Assembly (NCBI RefSeq): GCF_014641695.1
Contig: NZ_BMIF01000004.1
Coordinates: forward strand, 273,208 to 337,207
Direction of reading: 5' to 3'
DNA from: Nitratireductor aestuarii
GTDB lineage: Bacteria > Pseudomonadota > Alphaproteobacteria > Rhizobiales > Rhizobiaceae
Length of the DNA: 64,000 nucleotides
Shown here: one piece after another, positions 46,910 to 55,181 of the stretch
Position numbering within the stretch: the first letter of the stretch is position 1
Layout of the letters: every line of letters starts with the position of its first letter
Program-made: the position numbers and the translations under genes
Notes under the pieces: generated by a model
Database searches by the model: none
What the model saw: the letters and a program-made list of their open reading frames with translations, nothing else
What the model was told of the DNA's origin: nothing

Positions 46910-47278
46910 TTAGGAAGCGAGCTCCTGCAGCTCCGCCGCGGCCAGCGCCGCGAAAGATGTATCCGGCGCCCGCTCCACAACACTCTGCAATGTCTTGCGC
47001 GCAAGCCTGATATTGCCTTGCCGGGCCAGCGCCAAACCAAGGTAAACACGGGATGCAACGCTGCGGCGCTGTGCACGAAGAAGCGCGATTGCCTCATCTA
47101 TCCGGTTGTCGGCCAAGCGCAGCATGGCGAGACCAATCGTTCCTGCCTCACCGTGAGGCCGAGCAGCTTTGACACCAAGGAAAATCACCTCAGCCTCGCG
47201 AGAATGCCCCGACCATAGAGCAATGAACCCCATCTCGGTGAGAAGCTTGACCTCACCTGCAGTTAGTACAGTGGCCAT
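46910..47278 (-). CDS. sctG: TPR-like needle chaperone SctG (probable)
   Basis: A 122-residue, all-helical protein with tetratricopeptide-like repeats (GAEVKLLTEMGFIALWSGH-type opening, then SRVYLGLALARQGNIRLAR and ALAAAELQELA). Its size and place before sctI match YscG/PscG, which with SctE keep the needle subunit soluble. HrpB1-type proteins are the alternative. It heads the minus-strand sct operon, behind a long AT-rich divergent promoter region. Confidence 0.7.
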   Translation of the reverse strand: MATVLTAGEVKLLTEMGFIALWSGHSREAEVIFLGVKAARPHGEAGTIGLAMLRLADNRIDEAIALLRAQRRSVASRVYLGLALARQGNIRLARKTLQSVVERAPDTSFAALAAAELQELAS

Positions 47279-47537
47279 TGAAATTGCCTTTTAAAATTCC
47301 GCACAGTGATAGACGTCAGGTTCTTACAATGACACCATAATAGGCCGCACGGGAACAAATTACAATAATTCCGCAAAAAATACGCAATAACAGTTACCAT
47401 GCATTACCGTAAGAGATCATCATATTGCACTATTCACAAATAAGTCATATTTTTTAGCAAGGAGTATGGCATTGTTATCTATTTAACACTTATGAAATTT
47501 GTTATTAGCGCTACCATGCGCATTGTTGGATTTTTAA
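47279..47537. promoter_or_regulatory. AT-rich divergent promoter region of two T3SS operons
   Basis: A markedly AT-rich 259-bp gap between sctG and the translocator operon. No clean operator palindrome stands out, but both large operons must be driven from here. Confidence 0.55.
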
Positions 47538-47786
47538 ATGTTCGATTTCCAGAGCTTCGAGAAGGAACTGACGGCTGTTCTAGAATCCAGCATCGTTCGT
47601 GATGATGCAGTGGCCAGCAGCATCGCGGCCGAGTTAAAACTCTGCAGTAGAACAGAAGAGATCCTCAGTGTCTTCACCCGGCTTTGTCAGCGGCTTGACG
47701 AGATAGAGAGGGATACGCGTTCTGAACGCGGGTCAAGACGAGCGGGCACCGGAGTTTCCAATCATCGAGTCAATATCCGGCTCTAG
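47538..47786 (+). CDS. Small LcrG-like candidate, head of translocator operon
   Basis: An 82-residue soluble protein, helical in the first 55 residues and very basic and flexible at the end (RSERGSRRAGTG). Directly before the tip-protein gene it occupies the place of lcrG, whose product caps the export gate and binds LcrV. Length and charge layout agree, but sequence likeness is weak. The ribosome-binding site is poor. I infer, but do not prove, an LcrG role. Confidence 0.5.
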   Translation: MFDFQSFEKELTAVLESSIVRDDAVASSIAAELKLCSRTEEILSVFTRLCQRLDEIERDTRSERGSRRAGTGVSNHRVNIRL

Positions 47787-47833
47787 TTCCAAATACCTGT
47801 TTGTTTTTAACATAACAATTTGCGGTTGATACT

Positions 47834-49231
47834 ATGGTAGAAGCAAAGTTTTTCCCCAAGCCTGTACAACCCAGCCCAGCGCAATCGTCGGTGGCAATCG
47901 TCGGTAGTCAGGAGTCGATCCTCAAGAGCAATTTGGCGACAGGCGGCATTAACCCGCCGCCGGGATTCGATGTCGATCCCAACACGCTAGACACTCAAGA
48001 CAAGTTGATCGCATTCCTGAAGGAATTCGACGACTGGTCGTCCGAATATCAGATCATGTACGCCGAGAAGTACGGCAAGGATGGTGTGCTTCTCATCCCG
48101 CCGATGGGACACACGGAGCGTACCATCGTCACCTCCGCGACCAATCCGGGCAAGATCTACATTGTCGAAGAAATGGATGCGAATGCCTATTACACGCTTT
48201 CGCGCGAGGATCAGGTGCGCGTGGCCGGCACGAAGGCTTTCGAGGAGGCAAAAGGCGCTTTCGGATTCGAGCGCGCGGCAGATGTCAGGTTCGATGACCT
48301 GCCCCTCAACGAGTACATCGACAGTGTCATCGCAGACATGCGTGCAGCGCAGGGGAAAATGCCCGATGCAGATCTGCAGGCCTTTCTCGACCAGCTGCGG
48401 CATGAGCGCGATAGCGTCAATGCTCAGGAAATCCTGAGGCCATCGATCATCAGCAAGCGCATTGAAGATATCAAGGCGAGCTTCAAACGCGCCGCGCTGT
48501 TTGCGAATGTAAAGCCGGAGTCCTACGACACCAAGAGTAAGAGTTACTCAGACGTCATCAGCCTCGATGGTGGCGCCGCCATCAGTCAGGGGTACAGGGT
48601 CTTTGCGGATTGCGACCGACAAATCGCCCAGCTTGAAGAGCAGCGCTCCAAACTTCTGAAGCACTCAGGCAAGTTGGACGTTCCCGAACTGCTTATGCAG
48701 TTTCTGATGCTGACCAAACAGATCAACGATACAAAATCTGTACGCGAAGCCGAAGAATCCAAACAGCAGAACGAGCTCTCCAAGACCTATGCCGCAATGC
48801 AGGACGCGGTGAACGAGACGCTGAGACTATTCAACGGAAATGATGAAGACCAGAAGTATTCCCTCTATGGCAAAAATTACGCCGACCTTACCGACAGACA
48901 GAAGATGATTGTCTCGATGTTCTCCACGCTCTACGGGGCGGGCGCGCAGCAACACCCGCTTGAAGAAGCCGGGGGTGTCGCACGCGCCCTCATGGACATG
49001 CTTAGCCGGTCCCAGGGTCATCTATCAATGACAGCCCATACGAGTGCCCAATGGAACACGTTCGGCACCCAGCTGTCGGAAGGGGTAACTACCCTGGGCC
49101 GGAACACCCAACTAAAAACGAATGAAATCACTTCCATGCAGCAGATGAGCACCAGCCTCTTCGAAGCGATCTCGAAAACGATCAGCAACTCGTACTCCCT
49201 CCTGCAGAGCGTGGCAAAGAATATTTCATAA
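47834..49231 (+). CDS. Hydrophilic translocator / needle-tip protein candidate (SctA)
   Basis: A 465-residue soluble protein without signal peptide or membrane segment. The first 120 residues are mixed; the rest is helical, and the last 40 residues (QLKTNEITSMQQMSTSLFEA, then TISNSYSLLQSVAKNI) form a long amphipathic helix like the C-terminal helix of LcrV/IpaD tip proteins. It lies between an LcrG-like gene and a SycD-type chaperone plus two hydrophobic translocators, the lcrGVH-yopBD order. It is longer than LcrV (about 326) or IpaD (about 330). Confidence 0.6.
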   Translation: MVEAKFFPKPVQPSPAQSSVAIVGSQESILKSNLATGGINPPPGFDVDPNTLDTQDKLIAFLKEFDDWSSEYQIMYAEKYGKDGVLLIPPMGHTERTIVTSATNPGKIYIVEEMDANAYYTLSREDQVRVAGTKAFEEAKGAFGFERAADVRFDDLPLNEYIDSVIADMRAAQGKMPDADLQAFLDQLRHERDSVNAQEILRPSIISKRIEDIKASFKRAALFANVKPESYDTKSKSYSDVISLDGGAAISQGYRVFADCDRQIAQLEEQRSKLLKHSGKLDVPELLMQFLMLTKQINDTKSVREAEESKQQNELSKTYAAMQDAVNETLRLFNGNDEDQKYSLYGKNYADLTDRQKMIVSMFSTLYGAGAQQHPLEEAGGVARALMDMLSRSQGHLSMTAHTSAQWNTFGTQLSEGVTTLGRNTQLKTNEITSMQQMSTSLFEAISKTISNSYSLLQSVAKNIS

Positions 49232-49357
49232 GCATTAAACTGGATTCTTATTCAGTTAATACATGGTGATTGTCATATTATTTTTTCTGTAATTTATATC
49301 ACAGCGCTCGATACGCAGATAATGTAAACAGTATTTTTCTATTTAGCGGAGTCAATA

Positions 49358-49942
49358 ATGTCTATACTGGATGGAATTTTTGCGCAGCAAATCGATGCCG
49401 AGAAGCTCGCCGAAACCGTCCAGCGCAGCATCGAGGAAGCGCGCACCCTGCATCCAGAAGCTCGCGAACTCATCGATCTCATGGCTGAAGGCCTGACGCT
49501 AGCGGACATCCTGGGGCTTGGAGAACAGCATAAGGAAGCGCTTTTCCAGCTCGGGTGCAGGCTCATGCTCAGCAACGAGGTTGAGCAGGCTGAGTCGATA
49601 TTCATCACGCTTTCGCTGCTCGATCCGCTCGAAGCACGTGCTTATTACGGCGCCGGCATAGCCATGAAGGCAGGAGGAAAGCTTGAAGGCGCTGCGCAGT
49701 TTTTCATGCAGTTCCTCGTGCTCGATGCAACGAACCCGAACGGGTATCTGAGGCTGGGTGAATGCCTTGTGGAAGCCGGTGAGCTTGAAGAAGCGCGGCC
49801 GGCATTCGCTGCGGCCGAAGTCCTCGCCGCAAACGGGCACGGCGGCAGTCAGCTGAAGAACGAGGCTGCAAGACAGATCCGCTTATTATCGAAGAAGAAA
49901 TTCAAGCATAAACCAGGAGTGAAGTCATGTCCTTTAAGATAG
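49358..49942 (+). CDS. Class II translocator chaperone, SycD/LcrH/IpgC-like
   Basis: A 194-residue TPR protein. The repeats include ALFQLGCRLMLSNEVEQAES, ARAYYGAGIAMKAGGKLEGA and GYLRLGECLVEAGELEEARP. This is the all-helical class II chaperone pattern that holds hydrophobic translocators until export. It overlaps the following translocator by 16 bases. A good ribosome-binding site (GCGGAG) precedes ATG 49358. Confidence 0.88.
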   Translation: MSILDGIFAQQIDAEKLAETVQRSIEEARTLHPEARELIDLMAEGLTLADILGLGEQHKEALFQLGCRLMLSNEVEQAESIFITLSLLDPLEARAYYGAGIAMKAGGKLEGAAQFFMQFLVLDATNPNGYLRLGECLVEAGELEEARPAFAAAEVLAANGHGGSQLKNEAARQIRLLSKKKFKHKPGVKSCPLR

Positions 49943-50853
49943 ATAAAGTTGATACTCTCGCGGCCGACGGCACTATCAGGCCGGAAAATGTGCAGCCGAT
50001 TGCTTCCGCCCAGAGAAGCGCGGGGACGACCGCGGAAGCACTTCCGTTGCCGCCAGCGCTCGAGAATGTGCCGCGATCACCCGAGCTCGACAGCCTGCTC
50101 TCCATGGCGAACCTGCGCGCCGATGCGGCGATGGTGGGGCTTTCGCTTGCTGAAGTCGTCGAGTCCTGCCGCAACGCAGCCAACTTGAACACGCGCAACA
50201 AATGCGAACTGCTTGCGAACAACAGCCTTTCGATTCTCAAGAAGCAGCAGGAAACGCTTAAGCTCGCTCAGCAAAAGTTCGATGAGGCCAAAGCTCTTGG
50301 GGTGGTGGGTAAGATCCTGTCCGCATTGGGGACCGGCATCATGCTTATAGTTAGTCTATCACTAATAGCGTCCGGCGTTGGGGCTCCCTGGGGTGCCGTG
50401 CTTTTCACAATGACGGCACTAAGTGTAGTAGACGTTGCAATGAAAGTCGTCAGTGACAAGGGCATCGGCGGCCGGGTTGCAGAAGCATGTGGCGCCTCAA
50501 AGACGATAGCAGGCTTGTGCGACATAGGAGTCGGCTTTGCCCTCACTCTACCCGCTGCAATCATAGCCCCAGCCCTAGAGATAGCCCAAATGATAAACAT
50601 GGGCGCTGGAATGATCAATTTTGGCGGTGGAGTGATCAATTTTGTTGCCAATAGGGAAAGCGCAGACGCGGTTGACCTGACTGGCACATCGAAGAGTTGC
50701 GAAGCGAACCTCCAACAGCTGAACGACATGCAGCTGCAGGTTACTGACAACCTGATCAAGGTCAACGACCGTGCAAACGAGATGCTGACTTCCCTTACGA
50801 GGGCAATTTCAGACGCAAACGACGCTTTCGCACGTGTGCGGTTTGCCAGCTGA
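49927..50853 (+). CDS. Hydrophobic translocator with two membrane regions (SctE/YopB-like)
   Basis: A 308-residue protein with no signal peptide. Two hydrophobic regions lie at about 129-172 (SALGTGIMLIVSLSLIASGVG and on) and about 198-240, flanked by coiled coils. This is the layout of YopB/SseC/IpaB translocators that form the pore in the target membrane. ATG 49927 follows CAGGAG. The next gene encodes the one-helix partner. Confidence 0.82.
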   Translation: MSFKIDKVDTLAADGTIRPENVQPIASAQRSAGTTAEALPLPPALENVPRSPELDSLLSMANLRADAAMVGLSLAEVVESCRNAANLNTRNKCELLANNSLSILKKQQETLKLAQQKFDEAKALGVVGKILSALGTGIMLIVSLSLIASGVGAPWGAVLFTMTALSVVDVAMKVVSDKGIGGRVAEACGASKTIAGLCDIGVGFALTLPAAIIAPALEIAQMINMGAGMINFGGGVINFVANRESADAVDLTGTSKSCEANLQQLNDMQLQVTDNLIKVNDRANEMLTSLTRAISDANDAFARVRFAS

Positions 50854-50869
50854 ACATTGGAGTTGAGAC

Positions 50870-51859
50870 ATGACACAATCAGTAATCCAGAATATTCCCG
50901 GTACTTGCGTGCCTGACCTCGCGAATGATCGCGCAGTTAATGGCGAGCAGCAGCCCACCCGCGGTACACCCAGGGCAGCGAACGCAACCGCCCAGCTGCC
51001 CGAGGCTGCGGGAATGCCGGTGGCGGATCCTATGGTGACGCGAAAGACCATTGAGCCGATGTCGCAGGCTCTGGATCAGATAGAGCAGGCTCTCACAAAG
51101 CTGAAGAGCGCCGACACCAGGGTCGATGACTATATAACGGACTTCAGCGAGATCATTCGTTATATAGGATCGATCCTGATCAAAAATGCCGACGCCATGC
51201 GGCAGGGCGCCCTGAACGACAGGCTGGCGGCTCGTCAAGCCGCACGCAGCGCAATGCTTAGCGAGGCCGAGAAGCTTCACGAAGCGGCTTCCAGCACACG
51301 GCTCTACGCCGCTATCGGCCTGGTGGTGACGGTGGCGGTGACAATCGCAACTCTCGGAGTTTCATTCAGGTCAGCCATGCTTACCTCTATGAAGAATGCT
51401 CTTGCGACAGAAGGTAACGTGGCAGCCAACCTTGAAAAGGAAGCCGCGGAAGTCCTGCAGAAACAGATCGGGAAGATGGAAGATCCGGGCACTCTGCGGT
51501 TGATGAAGGACCAGATCGCGAAAGCTGAATCCATGGCGGAACGTATTACCAAGGATACCAGCGAACGCACTGCGAACCTCGCGAGCACAGTGGAGCGAAT
51601 GGATAGACTGAGCCAATGGGGTAATGCCGGCGGCAACGGTATTGCACACGGCATTGAAACCATTGGGCAGGGAGCCAGCAGGTCCGATGAGGCCGACGGT
51701 AGGCTGTTTGCCGCGCACTCACAGTTCGACCAGCAGCAAGGCGACGTCAAGAAGGACCTTGGTGAAAAGCTCAACGACATTTGCCGGCAAGCTATAGATG
51801 CGCATGGCAAGTTGCTGCAATGTCAGGCCGATCAGATGAGAGCTGTAACGAGGTTTTAG
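50870..51859 (+). CDS. Minor hydrophobic translocator with one membrane segment (SctB/YopD-like)
   Basis: A 329-residue protein with an unstructured N terminus, a central hydrophobic helix at about 146-166 (YAAIGLVVTVAVTIATLGVSF), and C-terminal coiled coil (EKEAAEVLQKQIGKMED and on). The layout matches YopD/SseD partners of the YopB-type pore protein. ATG 50870 follows GGAGTTGAG. Confidence 0.8.
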   Translation: MTQSVIQNIPGTCVPDLANDRAVNGEQQPTRGTPRAANATAQLPEAAGMPVADPMVTRKTIEPMSQALDQIEQALTKLKSADTRVDDYITDFSEIIRYIGSILIKNADAMRQGALNDRLAARQAARSAMLSEAEKLHEAASSTRLYAAIGLVVTVAVTIATLGVSFRSAMLTSMKNALATEGNVAANLEKEAAEVLQKQIGKMEDPGTLRLMKDQIAKAESMAERITKDTSERTANLASTVERMDRLSQWGNAGGNGIAHGIETIGQGASRSDEADGRLFAAHSQFDQQQGDVKKDLGEKLNDICRQAIDAHGKLLQCQADQMRAVTRF

Positions 51860-51862
51860 GCC

Positions 51863-52330
51863 ATGCGCCGACAACCGGATGTCTTTCAGCAGACTATTGC
51901 ACAATTCCAGTCGCAAACTGGTTTGCGGCTGGATGCACCCGCACCGACGCATTCAGTGCGGGTAATGGTCGATGACATCTGTGTAGCCCTCACAGACAGC
52001 GGCGGCACGCAGATGATGCTCGAAGCCGAAATCATACGGCTTTCAGAAAGCCGGGAAGAACGGACGTACCAGCTCTATACAGCGCTGAAGGCAAACCTGG
52101 GTCTGGTGTTCGACTGCTCGGCGACAGTTCAACGTTCACAGTCGGAAGACGGTGAATACCTCGTCGCCCGCGCCGTCCTTCCGTATACCGTAACCGCATC
52201 CAGTAAACTCATGAAGACCATTGAAGATATTGCCGGGCTGGTTGATTTTATCCGACGTACCGCAGTGCAGGTCGATCACCCTGCAGCCCAGGGGCCTCAC
52301 CGGCACCCGAATCTGATTTTCCCTGTTTAA
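51863..52330 (+). CDS. Class I-like T3SS chaperone candidate
   Basis: A 155-residue alpha/beta protein starting three bases after the YopD-like gene. The pattern of an N-terminal helix, alternating strands (SVRVMVDDICVALTDSG, QMMLEAEII), a middle helix and a C-terminal helix agrees with class I CesT/YscB-type chaperones. The client could be SctW together with the second small chaperone at 58009, as YscB-SycN bind YopN, or one of the translocators. The call rests on fold pattern and context. Confidence 0.55.
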   Translation: MRRQPDVFQQTIAQFQSQTGLRLDAPAPTHSVRVMVDDICVALTDSGGTQMMLEAEIIRLSESREERTYQLYTALKANLGLVFDCSATVQRSQSEDGEYLVARAVLPYTVTASSKLMKTIEDIAGLVDFIRRTAVQVDHPAAQGPHRHPNLIFPV

Positions 52331-52360
52331 CCAGCATCCTCTTCAGCACGCGAGACATTG

Positions 52361-52885
52361 ATGAAAAAGACAAAGGGCGGGGCTAAAGCTACCGCACGCA
52401 CCCCATTGATTCCGGCGGGACTTGATCCGGAACTGTTGGCCCGGGTTGCTACAACGACGCTTGCGGAAGAGCTTAATCTCGACATCAGGGCATTCGATCC
52501 TTTGCTGGTTCTCGCCGGCCAAATGCAAGAGCAGAAGCGCTGGAAGGAAGCGTTCGAGCTCTACGCCAGACTGGGCCTCATCGATCCTACCCAGCTGGAT
52601 GTACAGATCGGACTTGCACGGTGCGCAACCGAATTGGGCGAACACGACCTCGCCATCAAGGCTGCCGCGAATGTCATCCTGCTCGCCCCCCATGATGCCC
52701 GCGGATATCTCCTTTCGGGCAAGAATTGCCTGCTCATCGGCCAGTATCAAGAGGCTCGCGAAGACCTGGAAGACGCCATGCGGCTTGCCGGAGATGAAGC
52801 TTCACTCCGCCGCTCGGCCTTGCTCCTGCTGTCACAGCTTGAGGTGATCGTGCCTGTCGAGTCCAGCATCAGCACCAACAGCTAA
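52361..52885 (+). CDS. TPR protein, second SycD-like chaperone
   Basis: A 174-residue protein with three TPR-like repeats (WKEAFELYARLGLIDPTQLD, LARCATELGEHDLAIKAA, GKNCLLIGQYQEAREDLEDA). It resembles class II translocator chaperones and is the second such gene in the operon. A TTG at 52358 is in frame, but ATG 52361 is the natural start. It may serve the YopD-like translocator or the tip protein. Confidence 0.7.
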   Translation: MKKTKGGAKATARTPLIPAGLDPELLARVATTTLAEELNLDIRAFDPLLVLAGQMQEQKRWKEAFELYARLGLIDPTQLDVQIGLARCATELGEHDLAIKAAANVILLAPHDARGYLLSGKNCLLIGQYQEAREDLEDAMRLAGDEASLRRSALLLLSQLEVIVPVESSISTNS

Positions 52886-52900
52886 GTCCATAGGGCGGGG

Positions 52901-54976
52901 ATGAAGCAGCTTCTCATTCGAATGGCGGCGCGGAGCGACCTGGTTCTGGCCGTGCTGATCGTCAGTATCATCTTCATGATGGTTTTACCTCTGCCAGCCT
53001 CGCTGGTAGACCTTCTGATAGCCACCAACCTTGCACTGACCGTCATCCTCCTGATGGCAGCCGTTTACCTGAGGGATGTGACGGAGCTGTCGGCATTTCC
53101 GTCCATGCTTCTTATCACGACGCTGTTCCGGCTGGCCCTCTCCATCACCACCACACGGCTGATCCTGCTCGATGGCCACGCTGGCCACATCATCGCAACC
53201 TTCGGCAAGTTCGTGGTGGGTGGAAACCTGGTCGTTGGCCTGGTCATCTTCCTCATCCTGACCATCGTCAACTTCCTGGTGATCACCAAGGGATCTGAAC
53301 GTGTGGCGGAAGTGTCGGCCAGATTTTCGCTCGATGCCATGCCCGGCAAGCAGATGTCGATCGATTCCGATATGCGCGCAGGGGTCATAGACCTGGCTGA
53401 AGCCAAGCACCGGCGCGAAAAACTGGAACAGGAAAGCCAGCTCTACGGCGCCATGGACGGCGCGATGAAATTCGTGAAGGGGGACGCCATAGCGGGGATG
53501 ATCATCATCGCCGTAAACCTGGCCGGCGGAATGGCCATTGGCATGTTCCAACGCGGGCTTCCGGCTTCCGAAGCACTCAATCTCTACTCGCTGCTGACGG
53601 TGGGCGACGGGCTGATTGCGCAGATCCCCGCCTTGTTCGTGTCGGTCACCGCGGGGTTCATCGTGACGCGGGTCTCCACGCCCGATGCCAAGGATCTGGC
53701 AAGCGATATCGCCGTGCAGCTTGTCAGCCAGCCGAAAAGTCTGCTCGTCACGGCCGGCGTTCTCCTGGTGTTTGCCTCCGTCCCAGGAATGCCCACCCTG
53801 ACCTTCCTTGGTCTTGCCGCGGCGGTCGGCGCAGGCGGTTTTTTCAAGCTGCGATCAACCAAAAGCGCCAGCGCAGCCTCTGCGGAATCCGCCTACATGC
53901 CATCGATCAAGAGTGGGGAAGATGATGCAACGCCTGTCACGTTCTCACCCACAATACCCATTCTCGTCGATGTCTCGGCGACGGTCCGTGAAGCGCTTGA
54001 TCCCCGCCGCATCGATCGGGAAATCGTGCGGGTGCGCAGCGAGCTCTACTATGAGCTTGGCGTACCGATACCGGGCATCTTCTTACGGCCAAACCAACAT
54101 CTGCCCAACGGGCACTACAGCATACTCGTAAACGAGGTGAGCCTGGCAACAGGTGAAATGCGGCCGCGCGAACTACTGGTGCAGGAAAGCGAAGAGGCAC
54201 TGGAAGCGCTGGAGATTCCCTACACGCGCGGCAAGGACTTCCTCGATGACACTCCAAGCCTCTGGGTCGATCCACAACATCAGGCAGCCCTGGAGAAGGC
54301 GAGCATACCGTTCATGCCTACCTTGGATGTCCTGATGCATCATCTTACGCAAGTGTTGAGGACGAACGCAGCCGAATTCCTCGGCATTCAGGAAACGATG
54401 CAGCTTCTCAACCAGATGCAGGCAAGCTTCCCGGATCTCGTTACCGAAGTGACACGCCTCCTGCCCACAACCTCCACGACCGAAGTGCTGCAGCGACTCG
54501 TCAGTGAAGAGATTTCCATTCGCGACATGCGCACGATTCTGGAAGCCCTGGTCACCTGGGGGCAGAGGGAGAAGGATCCGATCATCCTGACGGAACATGT
54601 GCGCAGCGCGCTTTCCCGCTACATCACAAACAAATATTCGCGCGGGTTGGGCATCATTCCTGCCTATATCATCTCGAAGAAGATCGAAGACATCATCCGT
54701 GCCGCGATCCGGCAGACCAGCGGCGCCTCTTATCTTGCCCTTACACCGGCGGACCACCGCGCCATTCTCGAGAGCATCAAGAAGTCGGTGACGGCTGCCA
54801 ACAGCAGTGTGAAACCGGTGGTCCTCGCTTCAGTCGATATACGGAGATTTACGCGCAAGGCAATCGAGCGGGACTTCCCAAATCTGGCAGTCCTATCGTA
54901 CCAGGAGCTTACACCGACGGTAAACATTCAGCCCCTCGATCGCATCAAACTTGATTCCGAAGAAGTAGTTACGTGA
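52901..54976 (+). CDS. sctV: Type III secretion major export apparatus protein SctV
   Basis: A 691-residue FlhA/LcrD-family protein. Seven or eight membrane helices in the first 320 residues contain the conserved FPSMLLITTLFRLALSITTTRLIL stretch, split around residue 65-90, and SARFSLDAMPGKQMSIDSD near 140. The C-terminal cytosolic domain (about 355-691) forms the nonameric docking ring for chaperone-substrate complexes. It ends the plus-strand translocator operon. Confidence 0.96.
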   Translation: MKQLLIRMAARSDLVLAVLIVSIIFMMVLPLPASLVDLLIATNLALTVILLMAAVYLRDVTELSAFPSMLLITTLFRLALSITTTRLILLDGHAGHIIATFGKFVVGGNLVVGLVIFLILTIVNFLVITKGSERVAEVSARFSLDAMPGKQMSIDSDMRAGVIDLAEAKHRREKLEQESQLYGAMDGAMKFVKGDAIAGMIIIAVNLAGGMAIGMFQRGLPASEALNLYSLLTVGDGLIAQIPALFVSVTAGFIVTRVSTPDAKDLASDIAVQLVSQPKSLLVTAGVLLVFASVPGMPTLTFLGLAAAVGAGGFFKLRSTKSASAASAESAYMPSIKSGEDDATPVTFSPTIPILVDVSATVREALDPRRIDREIVRVRSELYYELGVPIPGIFLRPNQHLPNGHYSILVNEVSLATGEMRPRELLVQESEEALEALEIPYTRGKDFLDDTPSLWVDPQHQAALEKASIPFMPTLDVLMHHLTQVLRTNAAEFLGIQETMQLLNQMQASFPDLVTEVTRLLPTTSTTEVLQRLVSEEISIRDMRTILEALVTWGQREKDPIILTEHVRSALSRYITNKYSRGLGIIPAYIISKKIEDIIRAAIRQTSGASYLALTPADHRAILESIKKSVTAANSSVKPVVLASVDIRRFTRKAIERDFPNLAVLSYQELTPTVNIQPLDRIKLDSEEVVT

Positions 54977-55181
54977 TAGAATTGCTATACTTTACCTCAA
55001 ACTTACGTCCACAATAGAGATACTTATTTTTCAGCGCTTGATCGTAGACAGGATCAATATTTATGGCTAACTCTTTCGCTCTATAGATCGTAGAAATCCT
55101 GGACTGATTCTACGCTGTCATAGCGCAAATCCGTGGGGGCATCTGGACGCGCGACGTCCGCAGATCCTGGAATGTTCGCGT
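54977..55181. promoter_or_regulatory. Promoter region of the secretin gene with two dyads
   Basis: Two inverted repeats lie here: TTGATC...GATCAA around an 8-base spacer (about 55038-55057) and CGTAGAA (55089-55095) with TTCTACG (55108-55114). Either could be an operator. The first resembles a widely spaced FNR-type half-site pair (TTGAT/ATCAA), of note because a Crp/Fnr gene is in the cluster. Confidence 0.35.

Noticed and set aside
46525..47097. Repetitive Pro/Gly-rich frames across the 54-bp array on both strands
   Set aside because: 54 is a multiple of three, so any open frame repeats with an 18-residue period. There is no ribosome-binding site and the array is a known type of intergenic palindrome.
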